From a bacterium (GTDB lineage: Bacteria; Spirochaetota; Leptospiria; Leptospirales; Leptonemataceae), in contig JANSYA010000005.1 of assembly GCA_024742665.1 (NCBI GenBank), positions 358,475 through 422,474 on the forward strand: a stretch of DNA of 64,000 nucleotides, read 5' to 3'. The translations under genes were made by a program, and so were the position numbers. Positions 51,221 through 60,543 of this stretch are shown here, piece after piece. The notes under the pieces were generated by a model that did not search any database, was not told the origin of the DNA, and saw only the letters and a list, made by a program, of their open reading frames with translations. Numbering within the stretch: the first letter of the stretch is position 1; each line of letters begins with the position of its first letter.

Positions 51221-53785
51221 ATGCCCGCTAAAAAAAAGACGAAGAAGACAGAGCCGACCGCCGGTAAAAAGCCGACCGCCGCTCGCAAAAAACAGTCGGC
51301 CGCAGCCGGCGATCCGCAGGCCCTGACTTCCCTGGGCGTCCCGCTTCTTCGGGAAGGCTCCGCTGATTGGAGCATCGATCTCAGTCATTTGAAATTGTTT
51401 AAGGGTCTGTCGGTGATCGCGCGGGTCATCGGCGATGCGGTGCTCGAACAAATTCGCGTCGGCAACTACGATATCGTTTCGCAGCATCGCATCATCGCCG
51501 ACATAACGCCCGAACTCGGCAGCCTGGTTTCCAGCGTTTCGGTGTATGCGCGCAGCGGAGTTCTAAACGAGCTGCCGAATTATCAGGAGCAGTTTCATAT
51601 TCAGCTGCGCACTGTTTTTGGAACTCTCCAGCGCCCGCGCTGGGGCAATGTACTATTTCCCGAGCTCTTCGGCGCGAAGCATGCTCCGCAAGCGCTGCTC
51701 TTTCCATTTCACGTCTATCACGAGCAGCGTGAAATCGATTATTATTTTCTGGTCGAACGCACCGACGAAAGCGCCGGCAGCTTTTTGCGTATTACCATCG
51801 AACGCGAACATGATTCGCGTATGAATCTTGAAGGCATTCCGCACCGCGTCGTCGACGATCTCGACCGCCGGGCGTACCTGCAGGGCCTGACGCGGATCAC
51901 CGAGTCCGTTTATCAGGGACTGCTGCGCGAATGCGAAAACCATCGCACGGAATATACCGACAACGCGCGGCGCAACTCGCACTTTTTCGAACAGCTCTCG
52001 GCGGTCGGTCTTGACGAAAGCGAAAACCTCACGGTGCGCTGGCCCGCCGAACGCAACGAATACCTGGTGCGCAGTTCGCGCCGGTCGATCACCGATTTCA
52101 TGAAGCGGGTCTTCATCGTCCTGGAAGATCGGGGCGTAGTCGAAAAGCTGCGGGCCGGCGATCTGGTTCGCATGACGGCCGGCAAACACAGCGCCTATTT
52201 GGATCTTTCGCGACGCAATCGCTGTCTGAACGTCAGCCTCGATCGCAAACGCGACGCCACCGACCTGGATTATTATCTCGATCGTATGCCGCGCCTGCGA
52301 GACGTCGGCGCCCGGCACGCCGGAACCCTTAAGAACTACCGCGTCTTTTTGATCCATCATATTACGGGCGAAATTCTCGCCACGATCAAAGCGATCGAAA
52401 ACATGCAGGCCGCCAATATCAACGTGCTCTTCGTGAAGTACGCGGGCGTGGTGCCGCCGGATTATCTGGAAACTTTGCTGACTTTACCTGAAAGCAAGTT
52501 TAGATTCAACGGCCTGCAGAAAGTCGAGACCGAGGATCGCATCGAAGGCTATTATATTCTTTCGCGACAGTATTCGGACCCGGCGGGGCTGGAGTCGCTC
52601 GAATCGGCGCTTGAGGATCAGCAGGCCGGGTTTTTCGACGCCATGCGTTATTCAGCCGGGCATTTGTTTTTTCGCGAAGCCCTGGCGGCCCGGGCGAAAG
52701 GGCAGCGCATTCTGCTAATCGAAGACGGCGGCTACCTGGCACCGGAAATTAACGACTTCTGTTTGAACGGCCGCACTCTGGGCGACGCTCTGAAACATTT
52801 CGGCGTGCCCGAAGATCTACACCCGCCGGCGGCGGAGCGCAAGCAGCCCCTCGGCAAGTGGCTGGCGAAGATCCTGCCGGGCAGCGTGGAGCACACGCGC
52901 AACGGCTACAATCGTCTGGAAGGCGTGCAAGAGAAGCACGGACGCCTGCAGTTTCCGGCTTGCACCATCGCGGTTTCCGACGTGAAGCGCGGGCGCGAAT
53001 CGGAAGAAGTTTCGATTTCAATTTTGCATGCGATCGAAAGTATTCTGCACGGTATTGGCCTCGTATTTTCGCAGCGTCGGGTGCTTGTACTCGGCAGTCG
53101 CGGCGCCATCGGGCGCAATCTCATGGAAGACCTTTCGACGAAGGTCGGCGAAGAAAATCTGATCGGCGTCGACATCGTCCTGAAAGACGAAAAGCCCCCC
53201 GGCCCCTGGACCGAAACCGCGAAGCTGGAGCAGCTGGGCGAAGACGATCTGTACGACATCGACATGATTCTCGGAGTGATCGGCCAGTCGATTCTCGAAC
53301 GCAAGCAGCTGGAGCGCCTGGTCTTAAACTGTAAGCGTCCGTATTTGTTTTTCGTCAGCGGCTCGACCAAGACCGCCGAATTCACCCATCTCTCGGAGTG
53401 GATCCGCGCGCTGCAGTCCCAGAAGAATCCCAAAGTCGGGGGCGTGCCGGTCGAACTATCCGTGCAGCTGGTTCGCGATCCCCAGACGGCGCACATCGTC
53501 GCCAGTCGCGTGCGCATTCACTTTCAGCCGAACGCCCAATCGCCGGCCGCGTATAAAAAGCTCAAGAATACTTTCCGGGATTTGTATCTGCTGGGCGGCC
53601 TCACGCCGATTAACTTTCTATTTTACGGCGTGCCGACCGAAACCATGGATGCGATTCTCGCGCAGCTGATGCAGGTCGCCGCCGGTCTCGTCGAGCAGAC
53701 AAACGCGAAGGCCGACTGTCTGCCAGGCGCGCTGCTCGCGGTCGATCACCAGGTCGACGCCGACGCGCGACTTTTGTCGAAATAG
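51221..53785 (+). CDS. Large protein with a Rossmann-type domain, unknown
   Basis: 854 residues. Lys/Ala-rich N-terminus (KKKTKKTEPTAGKK..), a long central region without a recognised family, and a C-terminal nucleotide-binding-like domain: RVLVLGSRGAIGRNLMEDL near residues 619-637 followed by ENLIGVDIVLKD, and further on RPYLFFVSGSTKTAEF. This order recalls the NAD-binding half of S-adenosylhomocysteinase-like proteins, but catalytic assignment is not possible. An earlier segment QRILLIEDGGYLAPEIN also resembles that family. Probably a conserved leptospiral protein. Confidence 0.5.
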   Translation: MPAKKKTKKTEPTAGKKPTAARKKQSAAAGDPQALTSLGVPLLREGSADWSIDLSHLKLFKGLSVIARVIGDAVLEQIRVGNYDIVSQHRIIADITPELGSLVSSVSVYARSGVLNELPNYQEQFHIQLRTVFGTLQRPRWGNVLFPELFGAKHAPQALLFPFHVYHEQREIDYYFLVERTDESAGSFLRITIEREHDSRMNLEGIPHRVVDDLDRRAYLQGLTRITESVYQGLLRECENHRTEYTDNARRNSHFFEQLSAVGLDESENLTVRWPAERNEYLVRSSRRSITDFMKRVFIVLEDRGVVEKLRAGDLVRMTAGKHSAYLDLSRRNRCLNVSLDRKRDATDLDYYLDRMPRLRDVGARHAGTLKNYRVFLIHHITGEILATIKAIENMQAANINVLFVKYAGVVPPDYLETLLTLPESKFRFNGLQKVETEDRIEGYYILSRQYSDPAGLESLESALEDQQAGFFDAMRYSAGHLFFREALAARAKGQRILLIEDGGYLAPEINDFCLNGRTLGDALKHFGVPEDLHPPAAERKQPLGKWLAKILPGSVEHTRNGYNRLEGVQEKHGRLQFPACTIAVSDVKRGRESEEVSISILHAIESILHGIGLVFSQRRVLVLGSRGAIGRNLMEDLSTKVGEENLIGVDIVLKDEKPPGPWTETAKLEQLGEDDLYDIDMILGVIGQSILERKQLERLVLNCKRPYLFFVSGSTKTAEFTHLSEWIRALQSQKNPKVGGVPVELSVQLVRDPQTAHIVASRVRIHFQPNAQSPAAYKKLKNTFRDLYLLGGLTPINFLFYGVPTETMDAILAQLMQVAAGLVEQTNAKADCLPGALLAVDHQVDADARLLSK

Positions 53786-53840
53786 AAGCGGACACGGCCG
53801 TGAAGCCGGACATCAACGCCTGGCATTTACGTGCTGAAAA

Positions 53841-54254
53841 TTACAGGAAGCTCTGCAGCTTCAGCTCTTTGGCCGCGGCTTTGATATCGTCATCCAGGGT
53901 CGCCACGCCGGCTCCCATCTGAACCGCGAGTCCCAAATACGCGGCGTCGTAGGCCGTGAGCTTATAGCGTGTGGCGTAATCCGTTAAGAAGTGCATATAG
54001 AACGCGCCCTGGGAGTGGTCCGTACGCAGGGGCAGACTGCTCAGAAGCGTGATGGCTCTCGGAATCTCGCGGGCTTTCAGTCGCTTGCGGCGCACGGCCG
54101 TCGTTAAGATATTCGAAACCTCGAACCACCACAGAGACGGCACGTGGTACTCGTCGTTCTCGGAAAGCTGTTCGAGGAATTTTTCGGTCTGCGGCGTCGT
54201 TTCGTCCGGCAGCACCCAGGCCGCGGCGAAACACGCGTCGATCACCCAGTTCAT
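53841..54254 (-). CDS. vapC: PIN-domain toxin (VapC-type)
   Basis: 137 residues with the PIN acidic set: Asp6 (NWVIDACFAAAWV), Glu in WWFEVSNIL, Asp in TAYDAAYLGLA and the LDDDIKAAA segment. VapC toxins are Mg-dependent RNases that cleave tRNA or rRNA. It follows a Phd/YefM-type antitoxin gene on the same strand after 78 bases. Confidence 0.9.
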   Translation of the reverse strand: MNWVIDACFAAAWVLPDETTPQTEKFLEQLSENDEYHVPSLWWFEVSNILTTAVRRKRLKAREIPRAITLLSSLPLRTDHSQGAFYMHFLTDYATRYKLTAYDAAYLGLAVQMGAGVATLDDDIKAAAKELKLQSFL

Positions 54255-54332
54255 GAGTCCGTCCTGTCGTGTATTGGTTGCGTGATGGAGAGATTGTGAG
54301 CCGAACGCGGCCCGGCGGATGCCGAACGGATC

Positions 54333-54605
54333 TCAGGCCCGGCGGCCGCCGTCTCGCAGCGACTTGAGGTCGCCCTTGCCGGTCTTGCTGGCCTCGCGGA
54401 AAGTCTTGAAGTCGTGGACCAGACGCGCGAGAGCGGGGCGGGCCGGACCCGCGTCCGCCGGCACCAGTCGCGCCACGGGTTTGCCCCGGCGGGTGATCAG
54501 ATACTGCTGCCCCATTTCCACGCTGTGCAGCAGTCGCGACAGATGCGTCTTGGCCGCGAAGGCGGAAACCGTCTCGGGGGATTCTCTTTCCAGTACTGCA
54601 GTCAT
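54333..54605 (-). CDS. Phd/YefM-type antitoxin
   Basis: 90 residues with the Phd/YefM motif FAAKTHLSRLLHSVEMGQQYLITRRGKPVARLVP. The N-terminal domain binds DNA, the Lys/Arg-rich C-terminus probably wraps the toxin. It sits directly after repeated ACCAGTT elements, the likely autoregulatory operator. Confidence 0.9.
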   Translation of the reverse strand: MTAVLERESPETVSAFAAKTHLSRLLHSVEMGQQYLITRRGKPVARLVPADAGPARPALARLVHDFKTFREASKTGKGDLKSLRDGGRRA

Positions 54606-54628
54606 TAAACCAGTTTAATAGACCAGTT
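54606..54628. promoter_or_regulatory. Toxin-antitoxin operator with repeated ACCAGTT
   Basis: ACCAGTT at 54609-54615 and again at 54622-54628, period 13, each inside an AAAC-CA-GTTT-like half palindrome, immediately upstream of the antitoxin ATG. Typical location for cooperative toxin-antitoxin autorepression. Confidence 0.55.
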
Positions 54629-54696
54629 GGGGCTCTGTCGATCACTTTTTCCCGCCCGGGGCCTGTTCTCGTTCCGATAATCAGATTGTGGACTCG

Positions 54697-55608
54697 ATGC
54701 GTTTGTGGGTGGTGCTCGGCACCGGAATCGCGATCACCCTGTTCTGGGAGTGGATCCTGCCGGTGAAGCTGTTGGTCGTGCTCGTGCACGAAATCTGGCA
54801 CGGAGCGGCGGCCTTATTGAGCGGAGCGGTGCTGGATCAGATCGACGTGGATCTGGCGGAGTCCGGCGAAACCCTGGTGTCGGGTTTGTATTCCACTTCG
54901 GGTTTCGTGTTTTCGGTTTCGGCCGGCTATCTGGGAACGGCTCTGGTCGGGGCGCTGCTTTTGGCCCGGGGTCTTGCCGGAGAATGGGAGCGCGTTACGG
55001 TTTTCGTTTTCGCCGGCCTGCTCCTGTACATGAGCTATCTGTTCGCGAACGTCGGTTCAATCGCGTTTTATGCGGGCATCGGCTGGGGCGTCGGCTGGAT
55101 CCTGTTGGGCCTTTTGGGTCAGCTATCGGCGCGCCTGACGCTGCTGGTCTTCGGCACGATCTTTCTGTGGTACTGCTTCTATGATCTCTTCGATTTTACG
55201 CGGGACATCGGCCGCACGGACGCCGGTATTCTCGCGCGCTATATTCAGGCTCAAGCCTGGCCCGGCGTCGGCGATTGGAGCATGACCGCGCTTGCTTCGA
55301 CCGTTTCGCTCGTCTGGTGCGCGGGCATCTTTGGAATTCTGGCGATCGTGTTGGGGCCGATCCTCGGTGAAATGGCCGCCGCCACGCCGGCGCCTCCGGC
55401 TGCCGAAGAAGCGCCGCCGGGAATGGGCGAGCCAGGCATGCCGGACTTTCCCGGCGAACTGACGCCCGATGTTCAAGAATGGCTGTTGATGAACGGTTTT
55501 GGGCTGGACGGTCGGCCCTTGCCGCCGGAACTGTTAGAAGAATCGCCGCCCGCGAATGAGCTTCCGAACACGCCGCCGGGCGCGGGGCAATCGGCCGGCG
55601 GGGCATAA
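54697..55608 (+). CDS. M50B-like membrane metalloprotease
   Basis: 303 residues from ATG 54697 (GTG 54688 possible). A first hydrophobic helix carries the zinc motif H31-EIWH35 (LLVVLVHEIWHGAAALLSGA), followed by several more helices, as in the M50B-like peptidase family. The Pro/Ala/Glu-rich C-terminal ~80 residues (TPAPPAAEEAPPGMGEPG..) are disordered and probably extramembrane. Substrate unknown; related proteins act in intramembrane proteolysis. Confidence 0.75.
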   Translation: MRLWVVLGTGIAITLFWEWILPVKLLVVLVHEIWHGAAALLSGAVLDQIDVDLAESGETLVSGLYSTSGFVFSVSAGYLGTALVGALLLARGLAGEWERVTVFVFAGLLLYMSYLFANVGSIAFYAGIGWGVGWILLGLLGQLSARLTLLVFGTIFLWYCFYDLFDFTRDIGRTDAGILARYIQAQAWPGVGDWSMTALASTVSLVWCAGIFGILAIVLGPILGEMAAATPAPPAAEEAPPGMGEPGMPDFPGELTPDVQEWLLMNGFGLDGRPLPPELLEESPPANELPNTPPGAGQSAGGA

Positions 55609-55662
55609 GCATTCAAGACGTAGAGGCGGTCGCCCGGTATGGGCGCAGCAGGCGAAATCAAT

Positions 55663-56604
55663 ATGTTTCAAAAGAATATTCTCGTAACCGGCGGCGCCGG
55701 ATTCATCGGATCGCATCTCTGTCGAGAGCTGCTCGGCAAAGGTCACTACGTAATCTGTGCGGATAATTTTTTCACCGGCCGGCGCGAGAACCTGAAGGAT
55801 CTGATCGGCAATCCGAATTTTGAAATCATTCGTCACGACGTGGTCGAGCCGCTGCACATCGAAGTGGACCAGATCTTTAACATGGCCTGCCCGGCGAGTC
55901 CGCGTCACTATCAGTACAATCCCGTCAAGACCATGAAGACTTCGGTGCTCGGCATGATGAATATGCTCGGTCTTGCGAAGCGGGTCGAAGCGCGCATCTT
56001 ACAGGCGAGCACCTCGGAAGTCTACGGCGATCCGGAAGTGCATCCGCAGCCGGAAAGCTATCGCGGCAGCGTGAGCATCACCGGCATTCGCGCCTGCTAC
56101 GACGAAGGCAAACGCGCCGCCGAAACTTTGTGCTACGACTACCAGCGCATGCACAATCTGGACATTCGCGTTGTGCGCATTTTTAATACCTACGGTCCGA
56201 ATATGGAAATCAACGACGGGCGCGTCGTATCGAATTTCATCGTGCAGGCTTTGCGCGGCGAAGACATTACCGTATACGGCGACGGGCAGCAAACGCGTTC
56301 GTTCTGTTTCGTGAGCGATCTCGTGCGCGGCCTGATGGACTTTATGGCGCAGGATGAATTTCACGGTCCGATGAATCTCGGCAACGACCGCGAGTTTACG
56401 ATTCTGGAACTGGCCGAAAAAGTAATCCAGCAAACCGGCGGTAAATCAAAGATTATATTCAAAGATTTACCGGCCGACGATCCCGTGCGAAGAAAACCGG
56501 ATTTAAGTACGGCCCGGGAGAAAATTTCGTTTGATCCTCGAATGCAACTCGACGATGGTTTGACCGAGACGATCGCCTATTTTAAGCGATTGCTGGAATC
56601 CTGA
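55663..56604 (+). CDS. UDP-glucuronate decarboxylase (UXS-type SDR)
   Basis: 313 residues from ATG 55663; an ATG eight codons earlier is possible. NAD-binding GGAGFIG at residues 10-16, [22 protein letters not shown], the Ser of STSEVYGDP and the catalytic Tyr/Lys of [10 protein letters not shown], all typical of UXS, which makes UDP-xylose from UDP-glucuronate for surface polysaccharide. Cytosolic. Followed by a STAS-like gene after 15 bases. Confidence 0.92.
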   Translation: MFQKNILVTGGAGFIGSHLCRELLGKGHYVICADNFFTGRRENLKDLIGNPNFEIIRHDVVEPLHIEVDQIFNMACPASPRHYQYNPVKTMKTSVLGMMNMLGLAKRVEARILQASTSEVYGDPEVHPQPESYRGSVSITGIRACYDEGKRAAETLCYDYQRMHNLDIRVVRIFNTYGPNMEINDGRVVSNFIVQALRGEDITVYGDGQQTRSFCFVSDLVRGLMDFMAQDEFHGPMNLGNDREFTILELAEKVIQQTGGKSKIIFKDLPADDPVRRKPDLSTAREKISFDPRMQLDDGLTETIAYFKRLLES

Positions 56605-56619
56605 GCAGAGAACTGTCGT

Positions 56620-56901
56620 TTGGAAGTTAGTTTCGAAGATCAAATAGCAACCCTGCGTTTCCCGGCGCCGGCCGCTTTCGAAATTGACGAAGAAGCTTTT
56701 GATTTCCCGGAAACCCACTCGGCGGCGAAGGTCGTTCTGGATTTCACCGGCGTAAAAATCGTGAGTTCGCTGGTAATCTCGAAGATCATCAATCTGGTGG
56801 AACGCAACCGCCATCGTCCGGTCGAATTTCAGAACATCGGCCCCGAACTCCGAAACCTGCTGCGCCGCGCTGGATTTAATCAGTGGTTGCCGCGCAGTTG
56901 A
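56620..56901 (+). CDS. STAS-like protein
   Basis: 93 residues from TTG 56620. KVVLDFTGVKIVSSLVISKIINLVERN and PVEFQNIGPELRNLLRRAGF follow the STAS fold. The usual phospho-serine lies within VSS rather than DSxG, so regulation by phosphorylation may differ. It overlaps the next gene by 19 bases. Confidence 0.65.
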   Translation: MEVSFEDQIATLRFPAPAAFEIDEEAFDFPETHSAAKVVLDFTGVKIVSSLVISKIINLVERNRHRPVEFQNIGPELRNLLRRAGFNQWLPRS

Positions 56902-58721
56902 GTCGTCTTTCGCAGGCGCCGGCGTCGCTGTCGTTTCTCGTCGCCTCCAGCGGCTGCGGTCTGATCCTGTGGCTGTTATTGCCGGCACTGATTCCAGAGC
57001 GCGGAATCATCGGCGAGATCGAACATATTTTACGATTCGCGGTTTTCGTGCTCGTTCCTCTGGAACTGCAATTCGCGGCGAATATAAATCGAGCCGGCCG
57101 GGCCGACTCATTGTATGCATGGCTGCTCGGACTGTACTGGCCCGGCGCGATCGGCGTCGCGGCGTCTTTCGCGGTCTTTTCGGAGCCGGGCGCGGCGGCC
57201 GCGATCGCGGTCGTGCCCTGGCTGCTCTTAACTTTCGCCGGAGCGCTGCTTGCCCTGCGGCGATTGCTCGCGCGTGGAGCGACGCCCGTCGCGGAGCTGC
57301 TAATCGATCTGGGCTGGATCTACTGGCCCGTCGGCGCGATCTGGCTGCTGGCGAGCCGCCTGGGTTTCGAGCTGATGGGTTTCCCCGGCAAGATCGTAAT
57401 CTTAACTGCCGTTCACTTTCACTTTGCGGGGCTCGCCGCGCCCTTGATCGTCGGGCTGGCCGGTCGCTATCTCGAATACCGGCCCGGTGCGAGCGGTCCC
57501 GCGCGCATGTATCGCCTGGGCGCTCTGCTGGTGGCGGCGGGCATTCCCCTGACCGCTCTCGGCATTGCCGCGAGTCCGCTGATAGAATGGATCGCGGCCG
57601 TCGCAATAGTCATCGGCCTGGCGTTGACGATGGGCCTGGTGCTTGTGCGACTCGTGCCGCGTTTGGTTTTTTCTAAAGGGCCGGCGGGCTTCGCGCGAAG
57701 ATTTGCGGCGCTGCTGCTCGGAGCGGCGGCGGGCAGCGTATTCGTTTCGATGTGGTTCGCCTTTCGTTTCGCCACCGGCGAATATCTCGGAGAATCAAAG
57801 CTGGCCGGCGCGCCGGTTCCGATTGACGCGATGGTTGTGCTGCATGGCTGGTGGAACGCTCTGGGATTCGCCGGACTCGGCGTGATCGCCTTCGCGATTT
57901 TGCGTCCTGAGATGCATCGCTTTCGGCCGGGCATTCCTTTCAGCCGTCTGTCTTCGAAAGGCAAAGTCGGCCGCGACTTTTTCGAGCGTTCCGGCTGGAT
58001 CGATGATGCGCCGAATGCGTCGACGCCGGTTGGGCTGGTCGACGATTTGCAAAGTTACGACGGCCTCGATTTTTCCGTCGCCCGCTTACACCCGGACATT
58101 CGCGAATTCTACGAACACACCGATGATTTCGAGCTGAGCGTGACTCCCCGCTGGCGATGGTTTATGCTCCCCGCGGCGCGCCTTTATAGCAAACTCAGCT
58201 CGCGCCTCGAACAGATGAATTTTCCGATTCTACCGACGGACTCGGCGATGACCAGCCGCATCCTGCCGATTCGAGACGTCGCGGACGGGCGTTCGGGAGT
58301 GCGAGCGTGGGTGCGCCACTATGACGCGAGCGGTCAGGCGATCTACGCCGCGGCCTACGCCAGCCATCGCGCGGCCGGTCGCACATTTATGAACATCGCC
58401 TTTCCCGTGCCCGGCGGCAATATTACCAGCATTCTGCGACTGCAAAATCTGGACGCCGCCCTCGATGGGAAAAACGACGCCGGCGGCATCGCCCTGACCA
58501 GTCGCCCGCATCCGATCGCGCCCGGGGACGAAGGCGTGTACTTTGCGAATCGGATTGCGCCTCTGCGCCTGCCGATCAACGAAACCATTACGGTCTATAC
58601 GCGTGATATGCCCGGCGGTCGATCGATCGCCTGTGGGGGCGATCTGGTCGCGCACCATCGCATGTGGCTCTTCGGCTTCGTTTTTCTGGAGCTGGAGTAC
58701 TGTATTCAACGAAAAGCATGA
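56883..58721 (+). CDS. YndJ-like membrane protein
   Basis: 612 residues from a GTG inside the previous gene. The N-terminal ~350 residues hold about ten transmembrane helices with the HFHFAGLAAPL segment and LHGWWNALGF, characteristic of the YndJ family. The C-terminal ~260 residues form a soluble domain (RLHPDIREFYEHTDDFELSVTPRWRWF.., VYTRDMPGG) on the cytoplasmic side. Function unknown. Coupled to the STAS-like gene. Confidence 0.7.
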   Translation: MVAAQLSRLSQAPASLSFLVASSGCGLILWLLLPALIPERGIIGEIEHILRFAVFVLVPLELQFAANINRAGRADSLYAWLLGLYWPGAIGVAASFAVFSEPGAAAAIAVVPWLLLTFAGALLALRRLLARGATPVAELLIDLGWIYWPVGAIWLLASRLGFELMGFPGKIVILTAVHFHFAGLAAPLIVGLAGRYLEYRPGASGPARMYRLGALLVAAGIPLTALGIAASPLIEWIAAVAIVIGLALTMGLVLVRLVPRLVFSKGPAGFARRFAALLLGAAAGSVFVSMWFAFRFATGEYLGESKLAGAPVPIDAMVVLHGWWNALGFAGLGVIAFAILRPEMHRFRPGIPFSRLSSKGKVGRDFFERSGWIDDAPNASTPVGLVDDLQSYDGLDFSVARLHPDIREFYEHTDDFELSVTPRWRWFMLPAARLYSKLSSRLEQMNFPILPTDSAMTSRILPIRDVADGRSGVRAWVRHYDASGQAIYAAAYASHRAAGRTFMNIAFPVPGGNITSILRLQNLDAALDGKNDAGGIALTSRPHPIAPGDEGVYFANRIAPLRLPINETITVYTRDMPGGRSIACGGDLVAHHRMWLFGFVFLELEYCIQRKA

Positions 58722-58751
58722 GGCGGCCGCTTCATGCGCAGGAACTGAGAT

Positions 58752-59798
58752 ATGCCCAATCAAAGCAGCGAAACACCGACCGAAGCTCGTCGCTCCGGAT
58801 TCTTCGCCTGGGTCGGCACGATCCTGGTCTGGTTTGTAGCGATCGTCCTCGTGATCATTGTCGCGATCACGGTCGGCCGTTCTCTGGGAATCGGCGTAGT
58901 GTCGGACGGAGTGCCGGCCGGAAAATTAGTGCGAAGCCTGGGCGCGCATCCTTTCAGCTCCCGGGACACCGGTCATGTGAAATTGATTCCCTGGCTCGAA
59001 GCGCAGGTGCTTGGCTTTACGGGTATGATCTACGAATGGAATCCGGTCGAAGCGCTGGCCTTTCGCGACGACAATCTGCGCCTGGTTTCCCTGAGCCCTT
59101 CCGAAATGATTCTGTGGAATCTTGAAGACGGCAGCGTCGAAGCCCGCGTGCGAAACTCGGATTATATGCTGAGCATTCATCATCTTTTGTTTTACGCCGG
59201 GGGTTCGCGCATCGCCCTGTTTTCAGATCTCGAATCGATTCAAATCTTTGACGGGCAAACCCTGTCGCCCCTCGCTGCGCTGCCGCGAAGCGGCGACGTT
59301 CTGGAGACCGCTCGCACAGACGCCGCGGGCAATCTGTGGTACGTCGTTGCTGGCGACCGGCAGCTGACGATTCGGCGCATCAGCGGTCTAATAGATGCGA
59401 CCGTCGCGCGCTATCCAATCTCGCCGTTCGATTTGGACGGATCTTTGAACGCGCCGCCGCGGCCTGTATTGTTTCGACTGGATCCTGATCGCAAACGCCT
59501 GGCGCTGCGCTACAACGGCGGCGCTCAGAAAATTCTGGGCTGGGACGCCCAGTCGAATCTGAGCGAAATCACCGCGCCCGACGAGAACGACTATTTCGCG
59601 GGATCGGTTGTCGAAGAAGAGGCCTTCGAATCGACGACGGCCCTCGTGCGATCGCGGGTGATCGCGCCGCGTATAGATCTGGCTCGCCTTGAACACACCG
59701 CCACGTTTACATCCGCGACCGTGTCCGCCGACGGCCGACTGATCGCGACCGGCAGTCAGGATATGCTCGTGCGAATCTGGCAGGCGCCGGCTCGTTAA
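58752..59798 (+). CDS. WD40-type beta-propeller membrane protein
   Basis: 348 residues. One N-terminal transmembrane helix (GTILVWFVAIVLVIIVAITVGRSLGI, ~20-45) then an extracytoplasmic propeller: repeats end in motifs such as SEMILWNLEDG, SIQIFDGQTL and the canonical last blade SADGRLIATGSQDMLVRIWQ. Fewer than seven clear blades. Probably a scaffold; its partner is unknown. Confidence 0.65.
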   Translation: MPNQSSETPTEARRSGFFAWVGTILVWFVAIVLVIIVAITVGRSLGIGVVSDGVPAGKLVRSLGAHPFSSRDTGHVKLIPWLEAQVLGFTGMIYEWNPVEALAFRDDNLRLVSLSPSEMILWNLEDGSVEARVRNSDYMLSIHHLLFYAGGSRIALFSDLESIQIFDGQTLSPLAALPRSGDVLETARTDAAGNLWYVVAGDRQLTIRRISGLIDATVARYPISPFDLDGSLNAPPRPVLFRLDPDRKRLALRYNGGAQKILGWDAQSNLSEITAPDENDYFAGSVVEEEAFESTTALVRSRVIAPRIDLARLEHTATFTSATVSADGRLIATGSQDMLVRIWQAPAR

Positions 59799-59846
59799 AA
59801 AGCGAGCCGGGCCGCGCGGCGCGGCGCGCATGAGCAGACTCGCGGC

Positions 59847-60398
59847 CTACTTCCACTTAATGCTGCAGCCGATGCTGGGCTTTTGATTTTCCGGCGGTTG
59901 TTCGCCGGCCAGCAGGCGGTCCAGAGCCGCGCGAAAGTCTTTGCCGTTTGCGACGCCCTGGCCCGGTCGCGTATCGTCGAACTGGCCGTGGTAATAGAGT
60001 TTCAAATTCGCGTCGTATACGAAGAGTTCGGGCGTGCAGGCCGCGGCGTAGGATCTCGCGACGCTCTGGTCTTCGTCTACCAGATACGGAAAGGGAAAGC
60101 CCTTCGCCTCGGCGCGCGCCTTCATTTTGTCGGGAGCGTCGTCGGGATAACGCACGAAATCGTTCGCGCTGATTGCGGCGAATTTCATTCCGCGTTCGGT
60201 GTACTCCCGACCGACCCGCACGAGCTCGTCTTCGATGTGTACGACGTACGGGCAGTGATTGCAGATAAATAAAATCGCCACGCCGCGCTCGTTTTTGAGA
60301 CTCGCGAGGGATACCTGATCGCCCGAGACCGTGTCGGGGAGCGTAAAGTCCGGCGCGTCGGATCCGAGCGCGCGGGGCTGTGAATTGAGCAGTGCCAT
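59847..60398 (-). CDS. Thioredoxin-fold peroxiredoxin-like protein
   Basis: 183 residues from the ATG at 60398, with AAGGAG upstream; an upstream open frame is repeat-derived. AhpC/TSA-type redoxin domain with Cys46-Asn-His-Cys49 (LFICNHCPYV), then KFAAISANDFVRYPDD and CTPELFVYDANLKLYYHGQFDD. Probably a thiol-disulfide or peroxide reductase in the cytosol. Single gene. Confidence 0.85.
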   Translation of the reverse strand: MALLNSQPRALGSDAPDFTLPDTVSGDQVSLASLKNERGVAILFICNHCPYVVHIEDELVRVGREYTERGMKFAAISANDFVRYPDDAPDKMKARAEAKGFPFPYLVDEDQSVARSYAAACTPELFVYDANLKLYYHGQFDDTRPGQGVANGKDFRAALDRLLAGEQPPENQKPSIGCSIKWK

Positions 60399-60463
60399 GA
60401 ATAGAAAATCTCCTTTCGGTATATAACTTAGATACGCGGCCGGGGGATGCGTCGCATTTTTAT

Positions 60464-60524
60464 CCGTCGTCCGTCGTCCGTCGTCCGTCGTCCGCGCGAA
60501 AACGCGAAAACGCGAAAACGCGAA
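60464..60524 (+). repeat. Two adjacent short tandem repeats
   Basis: About four copies of the heptamer CCGTCGT (60464-60493) followed by 3.75 copies of the octamer CGCGAAAA (60495-60524), in the spacer upstream of the redoxin gene. Possibly a slippage-prone site. Confidence 0.8.
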
Positions 60525-60543
60525 TCGGCGACCGCGGCGAAAC

